DNA from: Macrotis lagotis
Taxonomy: Eukaryota; Chordata; Mammalia; Peramelemorphia; Peramelidae
Direction of reading: 5' to 3'
Assembly: GCF_037893015.1 (NCBI RefSeq)
Contig: NC_133658.1
Span: 888,566,080 to 888,630,079, forward strand
Length of the DNA: 64,000 nucleotides
The notes below the pieces were generated by a model. It made no database searches. It was not told the DNA's origin and saw nothing but the letters and a program-made list of their open reading frames with translations. The position numbers and the translations under genes are program-made. This document shows, piece after piece, positions 1 through 14,400 of this stretch (positions within the stretch are counted from its first letter, which is position 1; every line of letters starts with the position of its first letter).

Positions 1-1558
1 AAGCCTGCCCCAGACCCAGGACTATTCAATTAATGGAGTAATTATTCTACTCTTCTTTTTACATGAAGAAAATGTTTATTTAAATATTTTTAAATGAATT
101 TTCTTTCACAGATATTGATTATTTCCAATTCTTAAATAAAATTATTCTTGATTTCAATATGAAGAATGTGTGAGGTTTAAGCACATTTCTGTGAATGATC
201 TGTGGATGAAGAAACTGTTGTATGAAGTCAGTTCATTTGAAAAAGCACTAACAGAGAATATTATGACTAGGCATGGGCATATAAAGACAAGGTCCCTTAC
301 TTTAGGGCCTGTCACACACACTACACAAATCTGTCCCCCACACATTTTGGGGGGGGGGAAGCAATGACAGCTGAGGGAAACAGGAAAGGCTTCACGTGGT
401 AGCTGAGCTGAGAGTCCAAGAGGAAAGGTGAGAAGTGAAAACATTGCAGATGTGTGGCTAGCCTGTGCAAGGCCCAAGGGTGGGGGCTAGAAAACCTGTT
501 CAGAGAACAGTTTGGCCTGTTTATCTGGAATGGGCCATGCATGTAAAAGAGTGAAAAACAAGACGGAAGAGCTGTAAATGCCAAGCTTGGGAGTTTTCTA
601 TTTTACCTTAGAGAAGGGAGCCACCCAGCTTGTGCAGGGGCATAGTGTGGTCATATCGATGCTTCTGCAATATGGGTGACAATTGAGCAGAGGATGGATT
701 GGAAAGGGCAAGAATAGGAGCTAGGAGAGTGGTTAAGATGCTGTAGCACAGCCCTTTTTCACCTGCCCAGCCATCCTGGTGGAAGGTTGGCGGTCATCAG
801 CATGTCTTCTCGTAAAACATTCAGAATCAAGAGTTTCAGAAACAAACAAGCAGGATTGTCCCATTCCCCAATGGATTCAGATGAAAATTGGCAAGATCAG
901 GTACAACTCAAAGAGGAGACACTGGAGAAGCACCAAGCTCTGGTTATAAAGAATGGCCATTGAAATGAAACTACACCAAGACCACCTCCCCCTCCCTACC
1001 ATAGCATCCATCCATCCATCCATCATTCATCCATCACTTAATTGCCTCATTGCCCCCAATAAGAAGTAACTACTGCTGCTGCCCCTCCCACTTTGGAAGC
1101 CTGTCTGCTAAAGTGCAGCCATCCAAAAAAAAATCTAGCAAATTATTCAATTTGTCTTGCCCTTGAATGTCTTCATCTCTTGCATCCATGGGTTTGGGTA
1201 AAATGTGTATTGTGATATAGTTTAAATTACTGTTCTCTCCATCTCTGTGTATCATTCCTGTGTTTGAGGTTGTGCTTAAGAGGCAGAGATCATAATGAAA
1301 CAAGTTATTCCTGTCAAGAAGCAAGCTCAAGCCCTGCCTCAAACAAGCCTCAGTCACCTCTGTGTTTTTTGTGTTCTAAGGAGTTAAAAGAGAGCACCTA
1401 CCTCACAAGGTGGTTGTGGGGATCTAAGATTTGCAAGCCTTCAGCAGAAGCCTCCAGTGCTGCTAATCCAGAGCTGTCTCGGCCAGATTATGCACAGCTG
1501 ACTGTGTTCATATAACTCACAGAGAAGTAACCTGTGGACCCCCCTGCTTATTTCACAC

Positions 1559-1564
1559 AATAAA
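1559..1564 (+). terminator. Possible polyadenylation signal of a convergent upstream gene
   Basis: AATAAA followed within about 40 bases by a GT/T-rich segment on the plus strand. It would fit the 3' end of the gene expected to converge on RNF207 (ICMT in human). Single hexamers are common by chance. Confidence 0.25.
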
Positions 1565-1754
1565 CCGTTTTATTCCTTGTTGGGAGGTGGTAAATTAAGT
1601 GTTGGCAACTTTCTTAAAAGTTGTTGGTTATTTGTGTGTTTGGGAAAGCCCAACCTTTTTGTTAGGAACTAGACCTGGTCCAGGTGAATGGCTTCATAAT
1701 TTTCTGAAGATGTAGTTCTGCTAATAAATGACTTCTACCAATAAGAGACTATGG

Positions 1755-1904
1755 CACAGGGAGCAGATAGAGAACTGACCCTGGAGTCAGGAGGACCTGA
1801 ATTCAAATCTGGCCTCAGGCACTTAATAATTATCTAGCTTAAGTGACCTTGGGCAAGTCATTTAACCCCACTGCCTTGCAAAACAAAAAACAAAACAAAA
1901 AAAA
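1755..1904 (+). mobile_element. Type A tRNA-derived SINE (WSINE1-like)
   Basis: The head is degenerate, but the core (ccctggagtcaggaggacct, gaccttgggcaagtca, ccttgcaaaacaaaa tail) is clear. An 8-base direct repeat GACTATGG flanks it at 1747-1754 and 1907-1914. Confidence 0.8.
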
Positions 1905-2496
1905 TGGACTATGGAACTAATTCAGGGAGATGTGATGGAGGACTGGAAGAGGATTAGGTTAATGGCTATGGTACAAGGTAGAATTGTAGCAATAAAGTCA
2001 CTAGGACTTGAGGAAATGACCAGGAAAGGTACTGTCAGATTATTGGCATAAAACTGAAATCTGAGTCTTGGTCTTAGCCTGCCTGCTTTAACATTTCATG
2101 TCTCACTGGACTTGAAGTGAGAAAATCTGCAAGGGTTAGGGCCATTTCTACTATGTACTAGTTATGTACTAGTTATGAGATGTCTCACAGATGGGATCCT
2201 GAGAATGAGATAGGGCACCTGGGTTAAATCATGTTCCAGTCCTGACTCTGTGTGTGTTTGTGTGTATCTTGGACAAATCACAACCACTATTGAACCATTC
2301 TAAAATGAGTATCCTCAATATTTCATTTGCCTACCTTATAGATCTTTAATGCAATCAAAAATAAGGTCATCCTTCTCTGTAACCATAGTTACCAAGAGGA
2401 AGGGGTGTTTGACACAAGCTACCTTTAATTCAGTAATCGGGGAAAACTAGCTCCATGATGCACCAATGTGAGATATAGATCTTATTGAACCATGGG

Positions 2497-2507
2497 AGTG
2501 TGTGTGT

Positions 2508-2550
<43 letters not shown>

Positions 2551-2557
2551 TGTGTGA
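2497..2557. repeat. (GT)n microsatellite
   Basis: GT run with two TATG interruptions in the spacer downstream of RNF207. Confidence 0.9.
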
Positions 2558-2650
2558 TGCAGATTACTTTGGGGTCACGCAGATTAATTTCTTTTAGAAT
2601 ATAAGAAAGCTTTAATCCAAGGGTGTTATTGGTAGGAAGCAGTATCCACT

Positions 2651-2792
2651 GGGGCAGTTCGGTGGTGCAGTGGACAGAACACCAGCCCTGGATCTGGAGG
2701 ACTTGAGTTCAACTTCGACCTCAGACGCAATACTTAGCTGGGTGACTTTGGGCATGTTATTTAACCCCATTGCCTTGCAAAAACAAAAAAAA
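2651..2792 (+). mobile_element. Type A SINE (WSINE1-like)
   Basis: Full-length but diverged copy from the ggggcag head to the ccttgcaaaaac A-rich tail. Confidence 0.8.
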
Positions 2793-3534
2793 CACAACTG
2801 TACTTGACTGGTAGGCTAACAAATAATGGTCATATTTATGGAAGAAATTGAACACAGAACTTTTCTCTTTGGGAAGATAGCCTTGATGGTTCTATCAAAC
2901 ACACTTTAGACAACTTCTTTGTAAGCCCATCTCATGCTGAAAGAGAAGAGAATCTGGAAAAACTTGTTCCCTTTTCCCTTGCTGGGCCCATACATTTATT
3001 AGAGAATAGAACTTGCCAGATGATGTTACACTAATAGGAAGGCTTTGACTGAAAAGAAATTGGAATTCTCCATCTCAGAGGAGATATGTTGGCAAAACCA
3101 TATTCAAAAACTGGGAAGGGCCTGGGAGCCAGAACAGATGTTAGAGGGCTCTAGTTCAGGGATTGTTATTGGCGCATGATCAATACAGATTTTCACACTT
3201 GTTTGAAATTTAATTAAATGGAAGAAAGTTTTTAAATCTCATTTCCTAAAAATGATGGTGTGTTGGGCTATGGCTCACTTGGGTGTATAAAAGAGGAAAA
3301 AAGACAAAATTAGCTCAAGCCAGAAGAAACCTTTAATTTGAGAACCCTGAAAGGGAAGTCTACAATTTATTTTGTCAAAATTATCCATTACTTTGCTAAG
3401 TGTGATAATGGAAGAAAAATTTTCTTTAAATCTGCTTTGAAAAAAGTCTGATAAGACAAGTCCCTTTTGCTGAACTGTGGATTCTTCCTTGGCAGTATCT
3501 ATCCCATATTTCTCTTAGGATTTATTAATGGCTT

Positions 3535-6500
3535 TTATTTTTCAGGACTTCTTCTGAGAATCTGATCAGAATTTGATTGTCCCCTTTGTTGGAATCCAGT
3601 ATCTTCTCTCCTCTCTTCAGAACTACTTGTTGGCTCATTCCTACAGAAAAACAAATTTATATGAAATATGAAATATATATATAATATATATAAAATATAT
3701 GTAATTGTCACCCCCACACACACACATACATACTGCTATATAATCAAGTGGCAGGAGATACCACTTTTCATTGTATCACAACATTCCTGGGGATCAAATT
3801 GAAAAAATGAAACCTTGCAATGTCCCTTGCAAATGGGTCTTACCAAGGCCATCTTGTCTGCACGATATTTCATCTACCCTTCCATAGCAATTATATTTGC
3901 AAATTTTCAAGCAATAATTTTCAAGTTCCTTTTTACATTTAAGGGAATTTGAACTATTTTACTCAACTCACATAACTGGGCAGGTGGTAACGGTTAGATA
4001 AGATATTTTTGATCCTCATGGGACTTAATAGGAGATATACACTAATAGGTGGAGAGACAAAGAGAGCTGAACCTAGCTGTTTGATAGTGAGTAAATCATA
4101 TAATCTCTCAATGTTTTAAATCATCTGTAAAATGAAAGGATTCAGACCTGATGGCCTCCAAGAACTGTTTCAACTCATGATTTGTAATCTAGATATTAAA
4201 GAGACCAAGGAAGGGCGAATTGGAGAAGGCATCTTGGAGGAAATGGCTTTTTGTCTGAAGTCTTAATGATATGGATTGGAATTGAGACTGCATCAAATCA
4301 GTTCCTTAATTTTCTGTTTATTTGTTTCAATTGCATTTGTGGCTCCATTTGGGGTTTTCTTGGTAAAGATACTGGAATAAGTTTCCATTTCCTTCTCTAG
4401 CTCCTTTTACATGAGGAAACTTAGGTTAACAAGTTTAGGTGACTAGCCAAGGGTCTCAATCTAGCAAGTGCCTGAGGTCAGATTTGAATTCAGGAAGTCT
4501 TGATTTCAAGAAGCCCCCAGTTTCATAGTGCCAGGCTTACTTATGACTCTCTCTCTCTCTTACTCTGATATCTGCTATTAAGAATTTTTTAAGTTTTTAG
4601 TGTGTTTCTTTTTTTTTGCAAGGCAATGGGGTTAAGTGGCTTGCCCAAGGCCACACAGCTAGGTAATTATTAAGTGTCTGAGACCAGATTTGAACCCAGG
4701 TACTCCTGACTCCAGGGCCAATACTCTATCCACTCTGCCACCTAGCTGCCCCAAATTTTTTAAGTTTTAATTCTGCTAACTAAACACTTTTCAATTGCTG
4801 TTTAGAAAAGGTTAAAAAAAACCCACCTTTTTTGCAGTCTTTTTTTCCCCCTCTAAAAAAAAGACACCTTTTATCTACCTGTTTTGATTTTCATTGATCA
4901 CCACCAAGTCTTCATGTATTTTTTGCAAATTCTCTGATTCCTCCTCAGTAGGTTCTTGGAATCTGTCAGAGAGAAGTCTCTTAACTGAAATCCTTTGAAG
5001 TTGAAGGCAGCAACCTTTTACTTTGAACTTTTCACTTTTTACGTTGAACGAAGCAAATTTGCAGCATTCTCTAGTTGTGAATTCCCTCCTTGGCCCAGTC
5101 TCCTACACTGTCCTGAGGAGCCAGCTGCATTTCCCAGGATGTCAGACCTTTCACCCTTCTGACTGATACTAACCATACACTACCATTCTTCCTAGGCGGG
5201 CCAGTGGTGGTATCACATTTTGTACTTTCTCGAGTCTTGTAGTGTTGACCTTGGATCCTGTGGAAGGTCTCACCCAATACAGATAGTGCATAGCCCTGCC
5301 AGTTTTCTGGCAACGTCACCCACCTGACATCTTTTTTTTTTTTTTAGGCTTTTGCAAGGTAAATGAGGTTAAGTGGCTTGCCCAAGGCCACACAGCTAGG
5401 TAATTATTAAGTGTCTGAGACTGGATTTGAACCCAGGTACTCCTGACTCCAGGGCCTGTACTTTATCCACTATGCCATCTAGCTGCCCCTACCCACCTGA
5501 CATCTTACATAACATCTTATACAAATGCCTGTGCCAACCCATACCTGCAGATCCATCATCTAGGTTCAAGACAGGGTGAGAAGTCATTCTCTTCTTACCT
5601 GGGCTCTAACCGTTCCTTCACCTTAGCAATGGAACGGACATAAGGGGTAATCTGCTTGGTGATGGTGATCAAATAGCTGTTCTCCTGTCTCAGTTGGAAC
5701 AAATCATAGAGCTGGGCTGCCCAGAATAAGAAAGTTCAATTTGAGGGAAGAAGGGAAATTGGGCTTTTATTCATTAAACTTATAATAACTCGCCTGAATA
5801 GATTTGCAAAGAGCTTTACAATTATCTACTTTGATCCTCACAGCAGGTTCTAATTTTAGCCCCCTTTTACACAGGAGGAAACAGGTTAAATGGCTTGCTT
5901 AGAGTCACAACTAGTTAGAGGAGCTAGTCGGGATAGATTTGGATTCATATCTTCCGGATTCTAGGACTAATGCTCTAGTGATATTTCTACTTAGCTGTCT
6001 CTAGTTCTTAGTATAAATTTGAAATATCTCTCTCTTTTGCCTAATTTAGTAGCTTTCTATCTTATTCCTACTTCATCATGGGAGAAGAGAGGAAGAGGGC
6101 AACTAATGAGGATATTTTGTTTACTCCATATCCAGATGAAGTACCATCTAAGTTCAATTTTCTGCCATATTTTATTTCACATTTAAAAAAATGTTATTGG
6201 TGCCTAAGAAAAAATCAATGTTACTCCGCAATGACTCTCCTTCCTCTTACAGTTAAATAGAATAAATCAGTCCCTTGAGAATGTGTGATGAGGATGCTTC
6301 ATTCTGCATTTGTATTCTACCCTTTGTCTGATAGGAGGTGGGAGGCATTCTTCTTACTCAGATGGCTAATATAACGATTGGTCATAATACATTTCCTTTT
6401 CAATATGACTACAGCATTTCCCCTCCTAGTTATGTTTCCCTGGTATGTATGTATGTATATAATCCTCTTTCATAGAGGAAATTTGTTAGGGTGAAGCAGA

Positions 6501-9500
6501 GCGGTTTATTTATTTGGTGGTCACAATTGCTTGGGGTACCTTCATAAATTTCTTGCTCATTTGCTATTCTCTGATAGGTTTCCTTCCATGTCTGAAAGAA
6601 AAAAAGTGAGAGAATTGTACTGGCCTGTCCATCAGAGCATTGTGCTGAAATAATAACTAGAATATATAGTGCTTTAAGGTTTGCAAAGTTCTTTCCAAAT
6701 AGCTCACAACCCTGGGAATCCATGTCTCATTTTACAGAGGCAGATGTGGAGCCAAAGGACAAGTGACTTGTCCAGGATCCCACAGCTAGTGAACGGGGTC
6801 ATATTTGGACTCGGGTCTTCCTGATTCCAGGCTCTACCAACTGAGACACCTGATGGGTGAAATATTCAGTGGGAGTTTGTCTGGGTATAATGGTCATTGT
6901 TGTTTGTCCTTCCCTTTCTAAGAAGACAGTGACATCAGGGAGGTGATACCATGACAAGCACATGTATCGGATTTGCGTGAGGATTGGATTTAACTGTGCT
7001 AAGTTATCAGCCTCATTTTCTTCTCCAGAGCCATCTGAGCTCAGTGGTCATGCATGAATCAGGATAACTGGAGATAGTTGTGGGTGTGAAGCAATCAGGA
7101 TTAAGTGACTTGCCCAGGATCACACAGCAAGTGGCAAGTGTCTAAGGTCATAATTTGAACTCAGATCCTCCTGATTCCCAGGCTGGTGTTTTGTCCACTG
7201 GGCCACTTACCTGGGTCACTGAGTCAAAAATCTAATCTGACTTCTTTCTAAAGCCCCCTTCTCATACACATGCAAATGAAATAATTGATAGATTCCTTTT
7301 TGACTCCAGCTTCCCCCACTGTGTATATTCTAGGAGAGGAGAAAAGAGACTTTGGGGACATTTCCCCTGAGGTTCTTACCTCTTCAAACACAGGCTTCAT
7401 CATTTCTACTGAGGCACACATGGAAGCGATTTGCCCGTCCACCTGTAGGGATTTCTGCAGGATGTCACTCATAATTTCTGCCTTGATGAGGGAATGGTGC
7501 TTGGTGAGGTCCCGATGTAATTCTTGTACTTGGTCCTTCAGATTCTGGATCTCAGATTGAAGGATCTGTGTTCAGAGAAGCCCAGGTTTGGGTGTGGGAG
7601 TGGGAAGGGAACAAACATTTTTACTTTACAAAAATTATGTCAACAGCTCTGCAAGGTAGGTGGGAATTTGAATTCAGGCCTAGAGACAGACCCTGTGCTC
7701 TATCCAGTGTTCCATCTACCTGCACAAGTACCTACACTTGATCTGAAAGGTGGCTCATTCTCAGGCAGAAAGGGTTTCAGGATCCTAGAGTAACTAATTT
7801 TTTTCCTTTCTCTGCTTCAGTGGTCACTAGGGTTTTTGCCCATTCTAATGATGCTGTAGTCAGGTACTCCCAATGGCAGAGAATACCAACTTTGGTAGAT
7901 AAGAGGAATCAGAATTTAAGACAGTTTTTGCTATTCCATTGGGTTTCTTTGGGCAGAGATACTGGAGTAGTTTGCCATTTCCTTCTCCAGCTTATTTTAC
8001 AGATGGAAAACTGAAGCAGAGTTAAGTGACTTGCCCAGGGTCACACAGCTAGTGTCTGATCTGTACTTGAACTCTGGAAAAGGAGTCTTCTTGACTCTAT
8101 GCCTATGGCACCACTTAGCTGCCCTTCCTGAGAGTAGCTTGGAATTAGATGGACATTTCAGGATAGCTTGCAACATTTTTTGTCTTTTCCAGAAGCCCAC
8201 GGTATCTCTACCTCATTTGCAGGATTTGATCCTTCTCATACCTTCTACTGGACAAGGAGGGAAGACTGACTGCTCAGCTGCTCCCTCAGCCTCCCTTCTC
8301 TCCAGTCCTTACCTTGTATGTCTCCTCATAGTGGTGGCAATGCTCTGTGAAGGGGGTGTCGCTTCCTTCAGCCAGCAGCACCTTGGTGCTGATGGATCGG
8401 TGTAGCGTGGGCTTGTGGATAGGTGACCCAGACATCTTTCTACCTGGAGACGGGCAGCCAGAACTAAGCAGGACCTTGGGAGTTGACCCAGAAAGCCTGT
8501 GGAGAAAAGCTAGTGGCAGCCTGGATGTGCTGGCCGAGAGGACTGGAGATGGATTAATTATATTCTTCACTCCAATACCTGCTACTGAGCCTTAAGAGGA
8601 AGTTTATCAAGGCGAACCATTTATTAAGGACACATTGGCTCAACCCTGCCCAGTGAATTACTACTGCTGCCCTAAATCAACCCCAGGGACCATGAATGTT
8701 CATGAAATGGTTATATGGAAGGCTGATTGAAGCCTGTGGCTTTTCTCTCAAGTCCCATTTTCTTCCTTTTATACACAGCTAACATGAGCATTAAGATTAA
8801 ATCTAACAGCTAGATGTATGTACACACCCCTTGGAACAACCTCATGCTGGGTAGACTGGTCCTTCCCCAATTCAGGTAAATAGAATGTGTGTATTTGGAG
8901 GGGCTCAGAGTCCTCATCTACCCTTAAGGCTGACAACACACTGAGCTGGAGACCTTGCCCCCCCTCCCTGGTGACTAAGTCAAAGAGATTGCAAGGAACC
9001 CAAGAAACAGCTATTGGTCATCTACCCACCACCCTCTCCTTCAGCTTTTTTCTTCTCACCTGAACCTGCTTAGCTCCCTGTAAACCAACCATATCCCGAA
9101 CCACTAGAGTTCTGTCTCTCAAACCTTTTATGTCCAATCATTTTTTTTTTTGGCAAGGCAATGGGGTTAAGTGACTTTCCCAAGGTGACACAGCTAGGTC
9201 ATTATTCAGTGTCTGAGGTCACATTTGAGCTCAGAGCCTTCTGACTCCCAGGCTGGTGCTCTATCCACTGTGCCACCTAGCCACCCTGGGTTCCCATGGT
9301 TCTTGAGTTTTCTTTCTTCCTGCCCTGAAGATGCAGCCAGAGAAAAGATCCTCCGTAATAGCTGGTGTCTTGAAAATATGCATCTGTTTTCTTCTCACTC
9401 TCAGCCCCTCAGTCAAACTCCCCAATTCCCCTACCCTGGCTACTCTCTCAATCCTTCAGCTGAGATCTTGGACTCAGACAAGCCGGTTCTGCAGTACTAG

Positions 9501-11377
9501 TCTCCAAGTGGCTGGTGGTCCTCCCATCTCTGTTCCCCAGAGTAACCCTAAAAGTTTCATTTTGCCTCCTTCCTCTCTCTTCTCCCCAGTTTTCCCCAGA
9601 CATCAGTATCAAAAAAAAGTCTATATATAGCTAGGCAGAACTCCGAAAAAAAGGGGGGAGCTAGCCATCCCAGGACCCTAGACTTCTAGCCTCTTTCCTT
9701 TCTGGACTTCCACCTCTGCTTTTTGTTTCTGGGGAAGGAAGGGGTCTCCCCTCCACCTCTGGGCCCTTGCAGGAAGCGCTGGCCAAGGTCTGATTGCAGA
9801 TACTGGGTCCTCGGGTCTCCAGCAGGTGTTGGAGAGGCCCACTCTTAGCTCAGGGCTCCAGCGCTCTGAGCCAACCTGGCCTGGGTTGAGGGCCAGGGGT
9901 GGGGGGAGAGGGAAGGGATGAAGGGAGCCCCCTCCCCTTCTCACATGGCAGCTGCAGCCCCGGGCGCCGGTGCCCTGCGCACACCCAGCAGCAGCGGTTC
10001 TAAACAGCGGGCGAACTCTGCGCGGTGGTCGCTGGTGATCTGGGGGCCATCGCAGGCAGGAGGATGAGGAGCCTAGAAGCCACCTGCGTCCAGTGCGGAC
10101 CCTCCCATCCCCACCTCCACCCCCAGCTCCCCGGCACCCACGTCCAGCTTTTCCTTCCCACTCCCCCCACCTCCCACCTTCCCAGGCTCCTGGATCTTGC
10201 ACCTTACTGCTCTGTGCTGGCTGCAGGCGGTGGGGACGGGTGACAATGCCCTGTAGTCGGTCCATCAGCTCCTGTGGTAGCCAGAGGGGCACTTTCAGGT
10301 CCATGGGACCTCACAGGCTCGGGGGAGCCTCCATTCTGCCCGTCCCTCCCCATTTCCCTTCTCCTCCCTTCCAGCCATTTCCTTGCTAGTCTAAAGTAGA
10401 CTGGCCTCCTGGGGTGAGGGAAGGCAGAATGAAAGAGAAGTGGGAGACAACCAGGTCAATTTATGATACTTTCCTCCAACTCTTAGGAAACCAAACCTGC
10501 ATGCAGGTGACCTGGAAAGGAACTTGTGGGAAAAGGAAAAGGAAAAGGAAGGTCCTAGCTGATCAATTTATATTCTTAGAGCAGCCTTCCAGGGGCAGCG
10601 GAAACTGAGGCAGACAGAACTGGACTCCACCCAGTGGAGTTTGTCCCAACTTCCTTGATGTTCACTCTTCTTCCCCTTCCCTAAGGACCTCAATGCTCCC
10701 AAGAGGTCTGCCATCCACCCAAAGCTCCCCATTACCCTAGCAGATGAATCCTCTCTCTTCTCCCAGCCCCAAAGCCTACATTGTCATTCTCTTAGAGGAG
10801 CTGTTCTTAGGGGGGAAATCTAGCTATTTAATCAAAATCATTCACTATAATGGAACTGATATCTGTGAGCCCTCAAGGCTGACATTCATGAGTTAAAGAG
10901 CTTAGAGGGAAGGGACTGTTTCTCAGCTCTGTTTTTCCTTCAGCAGGACCTGGTTCCTAGACTTCTTAGATTGTTCTTGAATTGAATGGAAAAGAATTCT
11001 GCACTTGGTGAAAAGAGGGAGATGTCTTTTGAGCAGTGTCCCTCCCCCCAATTTGTTCCTACTCCCATCCCCAGAAAATCCCTGGACAGGGATTCAGCAA
11101 GCAATTCAGGAAGGTTGCCAACTCCTGACCTAGAAGTGACTGCTCTCTCATTTCTGTGAAGGTAACTCACATATCCTAGGTCCAGGAATTCTGCCTTGTT
11201 GGCTGAGCTGAGAAAAGCAGAGCAGGTGACCAGATGGACCTAAGGGCGACAAGGCAGTGCCACAACTGAGCATCCATCATGGCAGTCTGAAGGGAAAAGA
11301 TAAATTCCAACAAATGATGCTCAAGTCTTTGGGAAAGGGGATTCCCTAATGCAGATGAGCTCATAAGTCCAATCAAT

Positions 11378-11430
<53 letters not shown>

Positions 11431-14400
11431 CATGCCTACCTTGCAGGGTGAGGCTCAAATAAAATATTTGTAAATTTCTTATCAGAGGTTCTAGCACTTA
11501 TTTTCTTATTCCCTTATTCCCTTCCCTTTTCTCATTTCATATACATTTGTTGAATGCGGAGGGATATCCAGGTGGCATGTCAATTCTGGGTGAGGGAAAG
11601 GGGAAGGGGAGTGATTGCCCAGGTATCTTGTGACAAACCCCTAGCTATCTACTAGTGCCTTGACTGGACTCCCTTCTGGTCATCAGGAAGCTAACTCTGG
11701 CACTTTACCTGCAGTGTGGGTAGCAGGGAAACCAGGTGAGAGAGCTGATCCTTGAAGGCCTTGTCTTTCTCTTCATACTGGCTGGGGAGGCAGGAGAGGG
11801 AGGTCAAGGAGCACCCTGGATTCAGGGATCAGCATGAGGAAGGGGGAAGAGAAGGGAATAAGCATTTATACAGCCTTACTGTGTGACAGACACTGGTGAA
11901 GCACTTTAAAAGTATTTCATTTGCTCCTCACAACAACCTGCAAGACAGGTGCTGTTTATGATCCCCATTTTATAGTTGAGGAAACTGAGGCAGACATAAG
12001 TTAAGTAACTGTCCAGGATCACACAACTAGTAAATAAATTGGAGCTCAGGTCTTCCTCCATTCACTGTGTCACCTTCACTTATGCTGTATTCACTTAACT
12101 CAGAGGATTCCCTTTGAGTCCTTAATGCTCATCATGGTGCAAAAGGAGAGGGTTTGTGATTCAAGATCTGGGCTCATTCCATGGGTCTGTGATATGGGAC
12201 TGATAACCAGCAGTGTCACACATTGATGCACTTTAGAAAATGGTCCTTTTCCCTCCTGGTGAAGATGCTCCATCTCAAGAGCTTTCTTGAAAACAGAGAT
12301 AAACACCATGGATGCTCTACCAAGAAGACTTAGGGAAAGTGCTAGGAAAGTCCCAGTGTGATGGAAGCAGTGTCCTTGGGTTGCAAATTGGAGTCCCACC
12401 TCTGCAAGTCATGTCTGCCTCAGTTTCCTCACTTGTAAAAGAGGGACAGGAACATTCCCACTACTTACCTTATGGGGTTGTGGGAGGCAGGTATTTTTTC
12501 AACATTTAAATCAATCAGTGTGAATTGTTCTTATTTTTGACCCTACCAACCTCCGCACTACCTTCAGTAAAAATGCCTTCCTTTCCGTCAGCTTCTCCTA
12601 CAAGAAAAATAATGCCACAGTCTGAATTTGAGTGGGGTGGAGGGTTGGGATGGGAGTAGAGGAGAATTTGACCTTTGGAGCATAGGAGCCTGCAACTATG
12701 GTTCAAAAAAAAAGCAGAATGGCTTGTCTTTGTTAGGATAGATTCCCAGCATTGAAGGTCATCAAGAGCTATTGTAGAAGGAGCCCAGGTAGGGCTTGGA
12801 CCAAATGTCCATCTGAGAATCTTTCTAACTCCAAGAATTCTAGCCTCTTATGGTTCCTGTGATCATTATCATACTCCAGTGGACCCTCAGGAAGAGACAC
12901 AATTGATGGGGAAGGGGACTTACCTGCATGCTGCTGAAGAGGTTGTGGATGGCATTCTCCTCCTCAGCAGCACTTCGTCTCACCTCCTCCAACATGGTCT
13001 GCAACAGGGCAATTGCCTCCCGAGTGGAAGTCTGCAAAGCCTTCACGGCCTTGGGAGGAGGGGAGTTGTTCAGCAGACTAGCAATCCTGGGGTGATTGAC
13101 CCCTCCCCATTCCACTTCCTCCCAACCTCTCCAGAAGCCAGTGCCAAATACTCACCAAGACAGTCTGATCCAACTTCTCACAACCCTGTACATAGGCTGT
13201 CTCTATGTCAATACAGTGAGCCCGGCTTTCTCTGCAAAGATGGAAATCCCCTCAGGAAACCCTGAGACCTCCTTTCAGAGGGTCTGCAGACCTGTCCCTT
13301 GTTCTCCTGAATCCAATTTCCGGAACTTGGACTCTACTGATGATGGCTGGTGTGGCTACTGGACTGAATTCTCTCTTTCCTCCAACCTATCATGTGGAAG
13401 GGCTGAAGTTCAACCCCAGCAAAATAACCTGAATCTGGCTCAGAACCTCTAGTGCAAAACCACAGGCGGATCAACTCAAGATCCTCCAGTAGAATGGAAA
13501 ATCCTTGAAGGTGGAGATTCTTTAGGGTTCTGTTTTTGTGTCCTGGGTATTTAGGGATAGGGACCGGATCTGTGCATCTTCTTTGCTACTTGTAATCATA
13601 AGTATTTAAGTGACTTGCCCAGGGTCACACAGTTAGTGTCTGAGATGGATTTGAACTCAGATCCTCTTGAATCCTGAGCTGATGAAATACATAATTTCTT
13701 AATAAATAAATGATTATAGAATTCAAATCCACAATGGAGTGGAATCCATTTGTCCTTTCCAGTTTTACCTTTATTTTCCTCCAATAATCTGCTCTGCAGT
13801 TAAATTTACTAGGCTCTTCCTACCTCCTCCCTCTAAGGACCCTGCATTATCCTGCCTCCACCAAAGTTTTCTCTTCATGGAATTTCTTACCATTCAAGTT
13901 TTTGCCTGGTGAGTTCCTATCTTTTAAGTTCTAACTCAAAAGTCTACTTCCTCTAAGTTTTTCCTGATCTCTCCAGTGTAGTAACAGTCATGATCCTGTG
14001 TCTCATATAATACTTAAAAATCTTGTTTATCACTTGTATGGTCAACCTAGTAGACTCTCAAGAGATCAGGGACAAGATATCTCCCCTAGAACCCAAAATG
14101 GAGCTCTACAAAACAGAAAGTGTTTAATCAATGTTAGTTGAAGGGTGGGAAGAGGGAAGGAAGGAAAGAATGAAGAGAGAAAGGAAAGAAGGAAGGAAGG
14201 GGAAAAATGGATAGGAGGCAGGGGAAGGAAAAAAGGAAACAAGGGATGGAGAAAAAGAAAGGAGGAAGAGGAGAGAAGAGAACAGGGGAGGAAGAAAGGA
14301 GGGAAGGACCAACATACCCCTGCATGTCCCGGAAGCATCGAATGCAGAGCATAGACTTCTTGTCAGTGGAGAACATAATGTAAGGCTCACCATGCAAAGC

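Larger units (their letters stand above)
1..3534. other. Spacer downstream of RNF207
   Basis: No coding exon is recognisable here. The stretch holds two plus-strand type A SINEs, a GT microsatellite and unique AT-rich DNA. By synteny with human, ICMT should lie to the left in convergent orientation, so the first 1.5 kb could be its 3' untranslated region; nothing in the sequence proves this. Confidence 0.5.

Noticed and set aside
9621-9630. CTATATATAG as a third MEF2 site
   Set aside because: It fits the consensus, but it is isolated in AT-rich sequence far from the promoter; chance is likely.
9678-10304. 208-codon minus-strand frame
   Set aside because: Only its start, 10271-10203, is an RNF207 exon; the rest is intron read-through, and exon 11 lies in a different frame.
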